Origin: Firmicutes bacterium UBA1535
GTDB lineage: Bacteria; Bacillota; Clostridia; Tissierellales; Sedimentibacteraceae
Assembly (NCBI GenBank): GCA_002323775.1
Contig: DCPV01000285.1
Coordinates: forward strand, 7,394 to 22,557
Direction of reading: 5' to 3'
Length of the DNA: 15,164 bases
Translations under genes and position numbers: made by a program
Notes under the pieces: model-generated
Told to the model about the DNA's origin: nothing
Databases searched by the model: none
Seen by the model: only the letters and a program-made list of their open reading frames with translations
Part shown: positions 1 to 7,355 of the stretch, piece after piece
How positions within the stretch are numbered: the first letter of the stretch is position 1
Layout of the letters: every line of letters begins with the position of its first letter

Positions 1-2
1 GT

Positions 3-299
3 ATCTGCTATGACCATTAAGCATTAGAATCAAGAAAAGAAAATAAACCACAAAATAGTGCTATGAATATGGCAGATGAAATGGGTATTGAGCTTTTAAC
101 AGAAGAACAATATCGTGTTCTTCAAAGACTCGGAAATTTTGATACAAAGACATCAAGCTGGGTTAAAACTCCTGATAATATCAGAAAACTTGGCGGAGCT
201 GTATTTTGTGACCGTCGTTATGATACTGTTTTTTTATATCATAATGGAGCAGAATCATACTATGGCTCAAGAGGTTTTAGAGGTATACTAAAGATATAA
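3..299 (+). pseudogene. DUF4256 family protein, 3' part, interrupted by a nonsense codon
   Basis: The frame reads ICYDH, then TAA at 18-20, then ALESRKENKPQNSA and on without a break into MNMADEMGIELL and a typical DUF4256 C-terminus (FDTKTSSW, KLGG, CDRRY, YHNGAESYYGSRGFRG) ending at 299. From memory of the family, full-length members are roughly 180-190 residues and contain the CYD..ALESRKENKP stretch, so the TAA replaces one internal residue, probably Glu or Lys. The rest of the gene lies left of the window. The ATG at 63 would give a 78-residue protein, but no ribosome binding site precedes it, so I read the gene as broken rather than as a short gene. The function of DUF4256 is unknown. 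Stop-codon readthrough or a sequencing error are the alternatives. Confidence 0.75.
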
Positions 300-362
300 A
301 TTTTAGCTTGTTTAGATTGATACTAAATAGAAATTAAAAACAAAAAATACAATATAAAAATC

Positions 363-397
363 TTACCTACTTTATAATTAAGTAGGTAAAGCTTTTT
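363..397 (+). terminator. Rho-independent terminator after the DUF4256 gene
   Basis: A perfect 10-bp stem pairs 363-372 (TTACCTACTT) with 380-389 around a 7-base loop, followed by AGCTTTTT. It separates the broken DUF4256 gene from the next transcript. Confidence 0.75.
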
Positions 398-439
398 ATT
401 TGTTATTAGTATGAGTACAGTGAGAGAAAGGATAAAATT

Positions 440-877
440 ATGAATATACTAATTAGTGCATGCCTATTGGGAGTTAATTGCAGATATGACGCAAGTAGTA
501 AAACAATACCTGAGCTTGAAGAACTTATGTCAAAGCATACTTTAATTCCGGTATGTCCTGAACAGCTCGGTGGACTATCAACACCAAGAAGCGCTGCTGA
601 GATAAAAGGTGATTTAGTGATAAATAAAGACTGCGTTGATGTGACAGAGGAGTTTATAAAGGGAGCTGAGGAAACTTTAAAAATAGCAAAAATTTATAAT
701 TGTAAATATGCTATATTAAAAGAAAAAAGCCCTTCCTGTGGAAGTGAAAAAATATACGATGGTACTTTTTCTAAAACCATAATTGATGGTGACGGATTTG
801 CAGCTAAACTTTTAAAGAAAAATGGCATAAAAGTAATTGGTGAATCAGAAATAAACTCAAAATTACATGAATTATAA
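440..877 (+). CDS. DUF523 family protein (TudS-like 2-thiouracil desulfidase family)
   Basis: This 145-residue protein is a complete single-domain DUF523 (YbbK-like) protein. It opens with ISACLLGVNCRYD and carries the family signatures VCPEQLGGLSTPR and KEKSPSCGS. Cys8, Cys39 and Cys100 lie in these three motifs; in the characterised member TudS, three conserved cysteines hold a [4Fe-4S] cluster that removes sulfur from 2-thiouracil. Cys14 is also conserved-looking. The C-terminal DUF1722 domain found fused in proteins such as E. coli YbgA is absent. A binding site GAAAGGAT ends about 8 bases before the ATG. It is the first gene of a five-gene same-strand run. Family assignment is firm. The thiouracil activity is inferred from the family, and the real substrate here could be another thio-compound. 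Confidence 0.85.
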   Translation: MNILISACLLGVNCRYDASSKTIPELEELMSKHTLIPVCPEQLGGLSTPRSAAEIKGDLVINKDCVDVTEEFIKGAEETLKIAKIYNCKYAILKEKSPSCGSEKIYDGTFSKTIIDGDGFAAKLLKKNGIKVIGESEINSKLHEL

Positions 878-914
878 TGGTGTTATCAATAAATATAAAA
901 GGTGCATAAATAAG

Positions 915-1661
915 ATGAAAATAGATTTTTATTACTGGAGCTATCAATGTCCAATTAACTTAGAAATACTTGAATTATTAGATGAATATAATGATAGATT
1001 TGATATAAGTACATATAACATAGAAGAAGATTTTAATTTGGCTAAAAATCAAAAAATATTTTTTCCATTTCTAATGGTAGTTGATGGAAAAGAAAGATTT
1101 AAAGCACCTATAAATAGAAGTTTTTTAAATAAACTATTAAATGGTGAAAAATGCGTAGAAAGACCATATATTATTGATTTTGGTACTGAACAATACAAAG
1201 GAAATATCATTCCTTTAACTAAAAATAGTATTTCATTGACATCTAGCAAATGTACTCTGACAAATTCTTGTGATAGCTGTAATAAAAAAGCTGTATTTTT
1301 ATCAAAGTATTGTGATGATGTATTTGGATATTTGAATGTTGAGGATGAAAAAGTTTTAGGTGGAGTTGAGTATATACCAACAAACTACGTTCCTTATGAT
1401 ATACCAAAAAATGAAGACTATGCTTTTTTAACGTGCTTATATCACTCGTCGACACAATATGACTGCAAGCATTATCCACTTATGGAGCTTGAAAAACACT
1501 TGAAAAACAAATACACAAGAATTTATGCGATAACAGATGAGATAGGAACATTTCCAAATGGTAATTTAAAATGGTTTTTGGAGCATGGTTTTACTGATGA
1601 AGGTGTTATTGCTAGTGAAGAAAATTATTGTAAATTACATCTTGTTTGTAAAGAGATATAA
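915..1661 (+). CDS. Thioredoxin-like / acetyltransferase-like protein of unknown function
   Basis: The reading frame is open from an ATG at 867 that overlaps the upstream gene, but that ATG has no ribosome binding site. The ATG at 915 follows AAAAGGTG (897-904) and gives MKIDFYYWSYQCP and 248 residues, so I chose it. Residues 1-75 look like a thioredoxin-like fold: a beta strand, then SYQCP (Cys12) where such folds carry the active-site cysteine, and later FFPFLMVVDG. The middle has a cysteine cluster (Cys113, Cys119, Cys122). Residues about 168-248 (YAFLTCLYHSST ... NGNLKWFLEHGFTDEGVI) resemble the second half of a GNAT acetyltransferase fold, and the GNLKWFLEHGF stretch is like GNAT motif B. 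Proteins linking a GNAT domain to a YoaP-type domain exist in Firmicutes, and this may be a relative with the order reversed. The assignment rests on pattern recognition only. Confidence 0.5.
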   Translation: MKIDFYYWSYQCPINLEILELLDEYNDRFDISTYNIEEDFNLAKNQKIFFPFLMVVDGKERFKAPINRSFLNKLLNGEKCVERPYIIDFGTEQYKGNIIPLTKNSISLTSSKCTLTNSCDSCNKKAVFLSKYCDDVFGYLNVEDEKVLGGVEYIPTNYVPYDIPKNEDYAFLTCLYHSSTQYDCKHYPLMELEKHLKNKYTRIYAITDEIGTFPNGNLKWFLEHGFTDEGVIASEENYCKLHLVCKEI

Positions 1662-1712
1662 TAAAGATATGTTTTATTTATTTGTTGCTAGAAATTTTTT
1701 AGGAGGCTTACA

Positions 1713-1958
1713 ATGGCAAAGGTTAAATTAAAAATTATTGAAAGTAATTGCAGATGCAATTATCATAATGTGGGAGATGAGTTTATAGTTGAAGATTTAT
1801 GTCCTCCGATTTGTCATGAACTTTGGAGCTGTATGTATCCATTTGTTTATGCTTTGCAAAATGGTGCTATGTTAGATTATGGGAATGAAAAAGCGCCGAT
1901 GTTTGATATCAAATGTCCTGATGAAGAAAGAGTTATAATACATGGAGAAAGAATATAG
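1713..1958 (+). CDS. TIGR04076 family small cysteine-rich protein
   Basis: An 81-residue protein preceded by a strong AGGAGG site. It matches my memory of the TIGR04076 family: a short beta-rich protein starting with a V.LK.IES.C.C.YH.VGDEF pattern, followed by CPPICHELWSCMYPF and an ALQNGA segment. Six cysteines (13, 15, 30, 34, 40, 68) suggest a metal or Fe-S site, but this is inferred. No function is established for the family. The stop overlaps the region that supplies the binding site of the next gene, so the two are probably translated together. Confidence 0.75.
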   Translation: MAKVKLKIIESNCRCNYHNVGDEFIVEDLCPPICHELWSCMYPFVYALQNGAMLDYGNEKAPMFDIKCPDEERVIIHGERI

Positions 1959-1962
1959 TAAG

Positions 1963-2574
1963 ATGAAAAAATTAGATAGAGAATTTTACAATAGAGACTC
2001 AATAATAGTTGCCAGAGAACTTTTGGGGAAGACGCTTGTTCACGAAGTTGACGGACAAAAAATTTCTGCGAAGATTGTTGAAGTCGAAGCATATATGGGT
2101 ATTGAAGATAAAGCTGCACACTCCTATGGTGGAAGAAGAACACCAAGGGTTGAGGTTATGTATGGAGGGGCAGGTTTTTCATATGTGTTTATTATTTACG
2201 GAATGTACTATTGCTTTAATATAGTTACTAGAGAAGAAGGAAATCCTCAAGCTGTTCTGATAAGGGCTGTTGAACCAATTGAAGGTTTTGACTTAATGGC
2301 TCAAAACAGATTTAAAAAATTATATAATCAATTAAGTAAAAGCCAAATAAAGGGCCTAACTAATGGACCGGGTAAATTGTGCAATGCACTTTTAATTGAT
2401 AAAGAATTAAATGGAGAAGATTTATGTGGCAGTAAGTTATATGTTGAAGAAGGACAGGGCGAAAAGTTCACTGTAATATCTTCTAAGCGAGTAGGGATTG
2501 ATTATGCAGAGGAAGCTAAGGACTATCTTTGGAGATTTTACATAAAAGATAACAAATATGTGTCTGTAAAATAA
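1963..2574 (+). CDS. mpg: 3-methyladenine DNA glycosylase (AAG/Mpg family)
   Basis: This is a monofunctional DNA glycosylase that cuts alkylated purines such as 3-methyladenine from DNA, starting base excision repair. The family landmarks are clear: VEVEAYMGIEDKAAHS with the catalytic Glu42, Tyr44 and His53 (matching human AAG Glu125, Tyr127, His136), then GGRRTPR, then FIIYGMYYCFN, whose Tyr and Asn match human Tyr162 and Asn169, and LIRAVEP. The position of human Tyr159 is Phe here. An in-frame ATG at 1942 exists inside the upstream gene. I prefer the ATG at 1963 because GGAGAAAG lies 11 bases before it and the family normally begins with a LDREFYNRD-like segment. That gives 203 residues, a normal length for bacterial members. 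It starts 4 bases after the TIGR04076 gene stops. Confidence 0.9.
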   Translation: MKKLDREFYNRDSIIVARELLGKTLVHEVDGQKISAKIVEVEAYMGIEDKAAHSYGGRRTPRVEVMYGGAGFSYVFIIYGMYYCFNIVTREEGNPQAVLIRAVEPIEGFDLMAQNRFKKLYNQLSKSQIKGLTNGPGKLCNALLIDKELNGEDLCGSKLYVEEGQGEKFTVISSKRVGIDYAEEAKDYLWRFYIKDNKYVSVK

Positions 2575-2667
2575 TTATATCATTGCATTTGAAAGTGTTA
2601 GGTAAAATAAACGATGCTGTTAATGAAATATTTATATTTGTGTATTTCTAAAAGAAAAGAGGTATTT

Positions 2668-3144
2668 ATGATACACGTTAATGTTAGAGGAATAATTGAA
2701 AGAGATAATAATAATCAAAAAGAGATTGTAATACAGTTAAGGAAAAGAAAAGGTGAGCCGGAATGCTTTGAATTACCTGGAGGAAGAATTGAAGAATATG
2801 AATCCATTACTGAAGCTTTAAGAAGGGAAGTATTTGAAGAAACTGGATTGCATTTAAAGCATATTAAAAATGAAAAAGAACAAATACATACAAAACCTCA
2901 AATATCTTCATTTGAGATGCAATGTATAAAACCATATGCTGCATATCAAACTTTATCCGGTCCTGTCGATTCGTTTGGCATATATTTTTTATGTGAAGCA
3001 GAGGGAGAGTTTTTAAAGGCTGGTGATGACACTGAAAATGCACATTGGGCATCAACGGATGAAATAAAAAATCTTATTAATGATAATAAATTTTCAGACA
3101 TAGATAAACCAGCTATGCTTATGTATTTGAGTGAATTTATATAA
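2668..3144 (+). CDS. Nudix hydrolase
   Basis: A 158-residue Nudix protein. The full Nudix box is present at residues 39-61: G39, E45, R53-E54, E57-E58 and G60, matching G-x5-E-x7-REU-x-EE-x-GU with no deviations. These residues bind the divalent metal that cleaves the nucleoside-diphosphate bond. The frame is open back to 2614, but AAAAGAGG at 2655-2662 sits 5 bases before the ATG at 2668, which starts MIHVNVRG as usual for this fold. The substrate cannot be told from sequence; nucleotide clean-up or a nucleotide-sugar substrate are both possible. It follows mpg by 93 bases on the same strand and is followed by a large hairpin. Confidence 0.85.
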   Translation: MIHVNVRGIIERDNNNQKEIVIQLRKRKGEPECFELPGGRIEEYESITEALRREVFEETGLHLKHIKNEKEQIHTKPQISSFEMQCIKPYAAYQTLSGPVDSFGIYFLCEAEGEFLKAGDDTENAHWASTDEIKNLINDNKFSDIDKPAMLMYLSEFI

Positions 3145-3173
3145 GTGAGCAAAGAATTAATACGAAAAATAAG

Positions 3174-3241
3174 TTGGATTTTAATTACTTATTTGTGCTG
3201 ACAGTGACAGCGACGATATAAGTAATTAAAATCCAATTTTT
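3174..3241 (+). terminator. Large hairpin, probable terminator of the five-gene run
   Basis: A perfect 19-bp inverted repeat pairs 3174-3192 with 3218-3236, followed by TTTTTATTGTTTTT. The stem is longer than a typical terminator. Its 25-base loop (3193-3217) is richer in G and C than the surroundings and contains GCTG/CAGC (3197-3200 with 3208-3211), which could extend the structure. It may be a terminator or the remnant of a small mobile hairpin element. The rest of the spacer up to 3431 shows no gene or structure that I recognise. Confidence 0.6.
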
Positions 3242-3431
3242 ATTGTTTTTATAAAATTAAAACATTTCATAAAAGAAATAAAGATGTATACAAGGTATTA
3301 CATTTACAGTTGAATACTATGATAATCATTTGATTAATTTTTCATATGCTATTTTTCGCTTAACACATCTCTGTCTAAGCATAAGGATAAACCTTTTATT
3401 TATTTTAATTAAATTTTAATCTTAAATTAAT

Positions 3432-3459
3432 TTGACAGATTAGAATATTTATATATAAT
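3432..3459 (+). promoter_or_regulatory. SigA-type promoter of the ABC exporter genes
   Basis: A perfect TTGACA (3432-3437), a 16-base spacer and a perfect TATAAT (3454-3459). It lies about 100 bases before the ATP-binding subunit. Downstream in the leader is an inverted repeat, ATAGAT-AAT-ATCTAT (3496-3510), which could be an operator. Confidence 0.75.
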
Positions 3460-3560
3460 TAATTGTATAAATAGAAAAAATTGGTTAATCACAATATAGA
3501 TAATATCTATTTTAGAACTGATATACTATCGTTGTGGCAATTAAAAGAAAGGTGAATTTT

Positions 3561-4487
3561 ATGAAAGCGATTGAAGTCAATAATTTGACGAAGAATTTTG
3601 GCAAAACAAAGGCAGTAGATGATATTTCATTCTCAGCAGAAGAAGGCAAAATCACAGCAATTTTAGGTCCAAATGGTTCTGGAAAAACAACAACTATAAA
3701 AAGCATATGCAATATAATAATACCAGATGGAGGAAGTATTAAAATCAATGGCAAGAGTAATATAAAATCCATCGATAGAATTGCGGCTTTGTTTGAAGGA
3801 ACTAGAAATTTATATTGGAGACTTACACCAATTGAAAATCTTCGTTACTTTGCCGGAATAAGAGGTCTAGGAGGTAAGAAGATAGAGTTAAAAATAGATG
3901 AATTGATGGAACGATTTAATTTGACTGATAAGAAAAATACATTAGTAAATAATTTATCAAGAGGTATGCAGCAAAAAGTCGCTATTGCAATGACTTTGGT
4001 TTGTGATACGGATATTATAATTTTAGATGAGCCAACTCTTGGATTAGATGTTGAAAGTTGTTTGGATATAAAAGAAGTGCTTAAAAGTATTTCTGTAGAT
4101 ATGAAAAAAACAATTCTGCTTAGTACGCACGATATGCACTTAGTTCAAGATATTTGCGACGATGTCATTATTATGGCTAAAGGAAAAATTATAGCACATG
4201 ATGCTATGAATAATTTATTAGATATGTTTAGAAACATGACATATGAATTTATCTTGAACAAAAGTGTTACAGATGAGTGTATGAAAAATCTGTTAGAAAC
4301 AGGATATGAATTTTATTTTTCTAATAATAATACTGTATTAGAAATAGATATATCTGATTCACAAATTATTTATAATATCATTGATTTATTAAGAAATAAT
4401 AATTTATCAATTAAGGAAATCAAGCAGAGTAATATTAATTTTGAAAGAGTTTATCTAAATTTAACTGGTGGAGGTGTAAATAAATGA
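3561..4487 (+). CDS. ABC transporter ATP-binding subunit (ABC-2 type exporter)
   Basis: A 308-residue nucleotide-binding subunit that powers the permease encoded next. Motifs in order: Walker A GPNGSGKT (36-43), signature LSRGMQQK (132-139), Walker B IIILDEPTLGLD (152-163) and the H-loop LLSTHD (186-191). The Q-loop region reads ALFEGTRNLYWRLT, with Glu79 where many ABC proteins have Gln; this is common in ABC-2 exporter ATPases. Residues about 220-308 form a C-terminal extension, as seen in drug or antibiotic exporters. An upstream in-frame GTG at 3534 lacks a binding site, while GAAAGGTG (3547-3554) lies 6 bases before the ATG at 3561. The gene overlaps the permease by four bases (ATGA). 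The substrate is unknown. Confidence 0.92.
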   Translation: MKAIEVNNLTKNFGKTKAVDDISFSAEEGKITAILGPNGSGKTTTIKSICNIIIPDGGSIKINGKSNIKSIDRIAALFEGTRNLYWRLTPIENLRYFAGIRGLGGKKIELKIDELMERFNLTDKKNTLVNNLSRGMQQKVAIAMTLVCDTDIIILDEPTLGLDVESCLDIKEVLKSISVDMKKTILLSTHDMHLVQDICDDVIIMAKGKIIAHDAMNNLLDMFRNMTYEFILNKSVTDECMKNLLETGYEFYFSNNNTVLEIDISDSQIIYNIIDLLRNNNLSIKEIKQSNINFERVYLNLTGGGVNK

Positions 4488-5272
4488 AAAAAATGTTCTA
4501 TTTTTTCAAGGTATCCTTTGAAAAATCGCTAAAGGATATCACTAGATATAAGTTTAATACAATAATGGAGTTTTTTACATTTTATGTAATATTTATGGCC
4601 ATGTTTTTAGGGCTTAACTTTTTTGGTCAGAATATGGAAGCATCCCCATTAAAGCTAGGCGGTACTCTTGAGAATTTAATTGTAGGTTATTTTATTTGGA
4701 CGATTATGCTTGTGGCATATTCAAGCGTAGCATATAGTATATCAAGTGATGCTACTAAAGGAACATTGGAGCAAATATGTATGTCGAGCTTAGGATTACA
4801 TTCTGTAGTTATAGTAAGAAGTATAGCAAATTTATTTATAAATATTATTTTTTGTTTCGTATTGTTGATATTTATTATGCTAACTACAGGATATTGGTTA
4901 AATATAAATGTAATTTCATTGACTGTTATTATAATTATAGGTATATTCAGCATTTTTGGAATATCTCTAGTGCTTGGCGGTTTAGCAGTTATATTTAAGC
5001 AAATAAATTCTTTTTTAAATATCGTACAATTTTTTCTAATCGGTTTGATAATGTTCGATATGAGTCCATTAGTTTCAGCGTTTGTACCATTTAGACCAGC
5101 TATAAATATGGTTTATGTTATAGCAAGAAAAGACTTTAATTTACTGAGTTTCAGTCCACTAGATTATTTATGTCTAATATTAAATTCAGCAATATATTTC
5201 ATCATAGGTTTAGTAATATTTAATTATTGCAGTAAAGTTGCTAAGAAAAAGGGTCTGCTGGGACAATATTAA
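4484..5272 (+). CDS. ABC-2 type transporter permease
   Basis: A 262-residue membrane protein with about six hydrophobic segments (roughly residues 25-48, 65-87, 105-133, 137-167, 173-198 and 228-250). This is the usual topology of ABC-2 export permeases. The SSDATKGTLEQI stretch after the second segment is typical of the family. GGAGGTG inside the end of the ATPase gene is its ribosome binding site, and the ATGA overlap implies coupled translation. With only one permease and one ATPase gene, the exporter probably assembles as two of each. No substrate-binding protein, peptide gene or two-component system lies beside it to suggest a cargo. Confidence 0.88.
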   Translation: MKKMFYFFKVSFEKSLKDITRYKFNTIMEFFTFYVIFMAMFLGLNFFGQNMEASPLKLGGTLENLIVGYFIWTIMLVAYSSVAYSISSDATKGTLEQICMSSLGLHSVVIVRSIANLFINIIFCFVLLIFIMLTTGYWLNINVISLTVIIIIGIFSIFGISLVLGGLAVIFKQINSFLNIVQFFLIGLIMFDMSPLVSAFVPFRPAINMVYVIARKDFNLLSFSPLDYLCLILNSAIYFIIGLVIFNYCSKVAKKKGLLGQY

Positions 5273-5302
5273 AAGAGGTAGTTTTTCATACCTCTTTTAT
5301 GT
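5271..5302 (+). terminator. Terminator of the ABC exporter operon
   Basis: A perfect 10-bp stem, AAAAGAGGTA (5271-5280) with TACCTCTTTT (5289-5298), around an 8-base loop. It starts within the permease stop codon. The T-run is partly within the stem, so it could act in both directions. Confidence 0.75.
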
Positions 5303-5399
5303 TTATAATGAAATTGCAAGATAACAAAAGCAGATATTTTATATTATAGTTTTCATTTTTAATAATTATTAAAAAAATAAAAAAATTTATAAAAAACTG

Positions 5400-5428
5400 T
5401 TGACAAAGTATTAATTTTAGTATAAAAT
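5400..5428 (+). promoter_or_regulatory. SigA-type promoter of the ylxM-ffh operon
   Basis: TTGACA at 5400-5405, a 17-base spacer and TAAAAT at 5423-5428. It lies about 50 bases upstream of ylxM and directly after the exporter terminator. Confidence 0.7.
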
Positions 5429-5476
5429 ACCACTGTTAAGTAAGTTGCTTTATAGTGTGTAAAAGAGGTGTATCAA

Positions 5477-5842
5477 ATGTTTGTAAAAAATTTATTTTTT
5501 AGTGAACTTTATGATTGCTATGGAAATTTGTTGAAAGAAAATCAAGCTACTGTAATTGATTTATACTATAATCAAGACTTTAGTTTAGGTGAAATAGCAG
5601 AAGAATTAAATATGTCCAGAGCAGGGGTACATGATACATTAAAAAGAGCAGAAAAAAATTTGGTAGAATTTGAAGATAAACTTTTTTTACATTCAAAGCT
5701 TGAAAAGATTAATAATTCAGCAGAGAAAATAATTGAGATAGTAAATAAAATTGATATGACTGATAATATTGAAAATAAAGATTTCACCAATGAAATTAAA
5801 AATATAAAGAATGAAGCTGAAAAAATATTAAATGAAGGGTAG
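5477..5842 (+). CDS. ylxM: YlxM/UPF0122 helix-turn-helix protein linked to the signal recognition particle
   Basis: A 121-residue protein with a sigma-70 region 4-like helix-turn-helix at about residues 36-57 (SLGEIAEELNMSRAGVHDTLKR), followed by a charged, probably helical tail. YlxM proteins are encoded next to ffh or ftsY in Firmicutes and have been reported to act with the signal recognition particle in Gram-positive bacteria. An in-frame GTG at 5468 lies inside the ribosome binding site AAAAGAGGTG (5461-5470). The ATG at 5477, 6 bases after that site, is the start. It is followed 11 bases later by ffh. Confidence 0.9.
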   Translation: MFVKNLFFSELYDCYGNLLKENQATVIDLYYNQDFSLGEIAEELNMSRAGVHDTLKRAEKNLVEFEDKLFLHSKLEKINNSAEKIIEIVNKIDMTDNIENKDFTNEIKNIKNEAEKILNEG

Positions 5843-5853
5843 GAAAGTCGATA

Positions 5854-7197
5854 ATGTTTGAAAATTTGTCTGAAAAACTTCAAAATGTTCTTAAAACTTT
5901 AAAAGGCAAAGGGAAGCTTTCTGAAAAAGATATAGATTTGGCAATGAGAGAGGTTAAGCTTTCATTGTTAGAGGCAGATGTTAATTTTAAGGTTGTAAAA
6001 AACTTTATTAATAAGGTTAAGGAAAGAGCTATCGGACATGAGGTTATGGAAAGCTTAACTCCTGGACAGCAGGTTGTTAAGATAGTTCATGAGGAGCTAA
6101 AGGACATCATGGGTAGCCAAGAAAGTAAGCTTAAATTCAACACAAATGGTATCACATATATTATGATGTGTGGACTACAGGGTGCTGGTAAGACTACTAC
6201 CTCTGGAAAGCTTGCATTAAAGCTTAAAAAAGACGGAAGAAGACCGTTGCTTGTAGCTTGCGATATTTACAGACCTGCTGCTATTAAACAGCTTCAAGTT
6301 GTAGGTGAAGGGATTGATGTTCCTGTATTTACAATGGGTGACAAGGAAAATCCTGTAACTATAGCTAGAGAGGCTATGAAGCATGCTAATAAATTTAATA
6401 ATGACGTAGTTATAATAGATACTGCCGGTAGACTTCACATAGATGAGACTCTTATGGACGAGCTTGTTAATGTGAAAAATGAGGTAAAGCCAAATGAAAT
6501 ACTTTTAGTGCTTGATGCTATGACAGGACAAGAGGCAGTTAAGGTTGCTGAAACTTTTAACGGATATCTTGATGTGTCTGGTGTTGTACTTTCTAAGGTA
6601 GATGGTGATGCTAGGGGTGGTGCGGCGTTATCAATAAAAAATGTAGTTGATAAGCCTATAAAATTTGTGACAGTTGGCGAAAAAATGGATCAGCTGGAGG
6701 TTTTCCATCCAGATAGAATGGCTTCAAGAATTCTTGGAATGGGTGACATCTTATCTATAATAGATAAGGCACAATCTGCATTTGATGAGAAACAAGCTTT
6801 AGAGCTTCAAAAGAAGATAAAAAATCAAGAGCTTGATTTGAATGACTTTTTAACTCAGCTTCAACAGATGAAAAATATGGGACCAATTGATGAACTGCTT
6901 TCTATGATTCCTGGATTTAATTCTAAACAACTAAAAGGCTTAAAGGTTGATGAAAAGGACATGAAGCATACAGAGGCAATAATTCAGTCAATGACTAAGA
7001 AAGAAAGAGTTATGCCATCAATCATAAATGGCAGCAGAAGAAAAAGAATTGCCGCAGGAAGTGGGACATCAGTTCAAGAGGTCAACAAGCTTTTAAAACA
7101 GTTTGAAGATATGAAAAAAATGATGAAGCAATTTGGCTCAATGGAAAAAATGATGAAAAAAAGAGCTGGAGGCGGTGGATTTAGATTTCCGTTTTAG
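5854..7197 (+). CDS. ffh: Signal recognition particle protein Ffh
   Basis: A 447-residue GTPase that binds the SRP RNA and the signal sequences of nascent membrane and secreted proteins, then docks with FtsY. The N-terminal helical domain is followed by the GTPase domain: G1 GLQGAGKT (107-114), G3 DTAGR (189-193), and SKVDGDARGG (from 247), where most relatives have TKLD. The C-terminal M domain from about residue 300 is rich in methionine and ends with QFEDMKKMMKQFGSMEKMMK and a glycine-rich tail. Length and domain order are normal. AGGAAAG precedes the ATG. It follows ylxM closely and heads the classic ffh-rpsP-khpA block. Confidence 0.97.
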   Translation: MFENLSEKLQNVLKTLKGKGKLSEKDIDLAMREVKLSLLEADVNFKVVKNFINKVKERAIGHEVMESLTPGQQVVKIVHEELKDIMGSQESKLKFNTNGITYIMMCGLQGAGKTTTSGKLALKLKKDGRRPLLVACDIYRPAAIKQLQVVGEGIDVPVFTMGDKENPVTIAREAMKHANKFNNDVVIIDTAGRLHIDETLMDELVNVKNEVKPNEILLVLDAMTGQEAVKVAETFNGYLDVSGVVLSKVDGDARGGAALSIKNVVDKPIKFVTVGEKMDQLEVFHPDRMASRILGMGDILSIIDKAQSAFDEKQALELQKKIKNQELDLNDFLTQLQQMKNMGPIDELLSMIPGFNSKQLKGLKVDEKDMKHTEAIIQSMTKKERVMPSIINGSRRKRIAAGSGTSVQEVNKLLKQFEDMKKMMKQFGSMEKMMKKRAGGGGFRFPF

Positions 7198-7205
7198 TTT
7201 TGAAC

Positions 7206-7255
7206 AATAATCTGTCAGGGAGAAAAGTATTATACAGATTATTTGATAATCTCCC
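7206..7255 (+). other. Potential structured RNA between ffh and rpsP
   Basis: Three helices can form here. AATAATCTGT (7206-7215) pairs perfectly with 7234-7243. GGGAGA in the loop of that helix (7218-7223) can pair with TCTCCC downstream (7250-7255), which together would form an H-type pseudoknot. A competing small hairpin pairs GATTAT (7237-7242) with ATAATC (7246-7251). There is no T-run, so it does not look like a terminator. It could be a processing site or a leader of rpsP. I know of no named motif that matches. Confidence 0.4.
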
Positions 7256-7291
7256 GTTAAAATAATATTTACATTATATTGTCAGATAAGA

Positions 7292-7318
7292 AATTCTGGA
7301 TAAAGTTTATCACGAATT
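7292..7318 (+). other. Second hairpin in the rpsP leader
   Basis: AATTC (7292-7296) pairs with GAATT (7314-7318), and GATAA (7299-7303) with TTATC (7307-7311). The two stems are separated by a 2x2 internal loop and capped by a 3-base loop. It lies 22 bases before the rpsP ribosome binding site. Confidence 0.35.
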
Positions 7319-7355
7319 CTCATCATATAAAAAAATTTACAAGGAGGTGACATTA

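Noticed and set aside
3242..3431. Possible gene remnant between the Nudix hairpin and the exporter promoter
   Set aside because: Both strands were read for a recognisable fragment and none was found; only short AT-rich frames are present.
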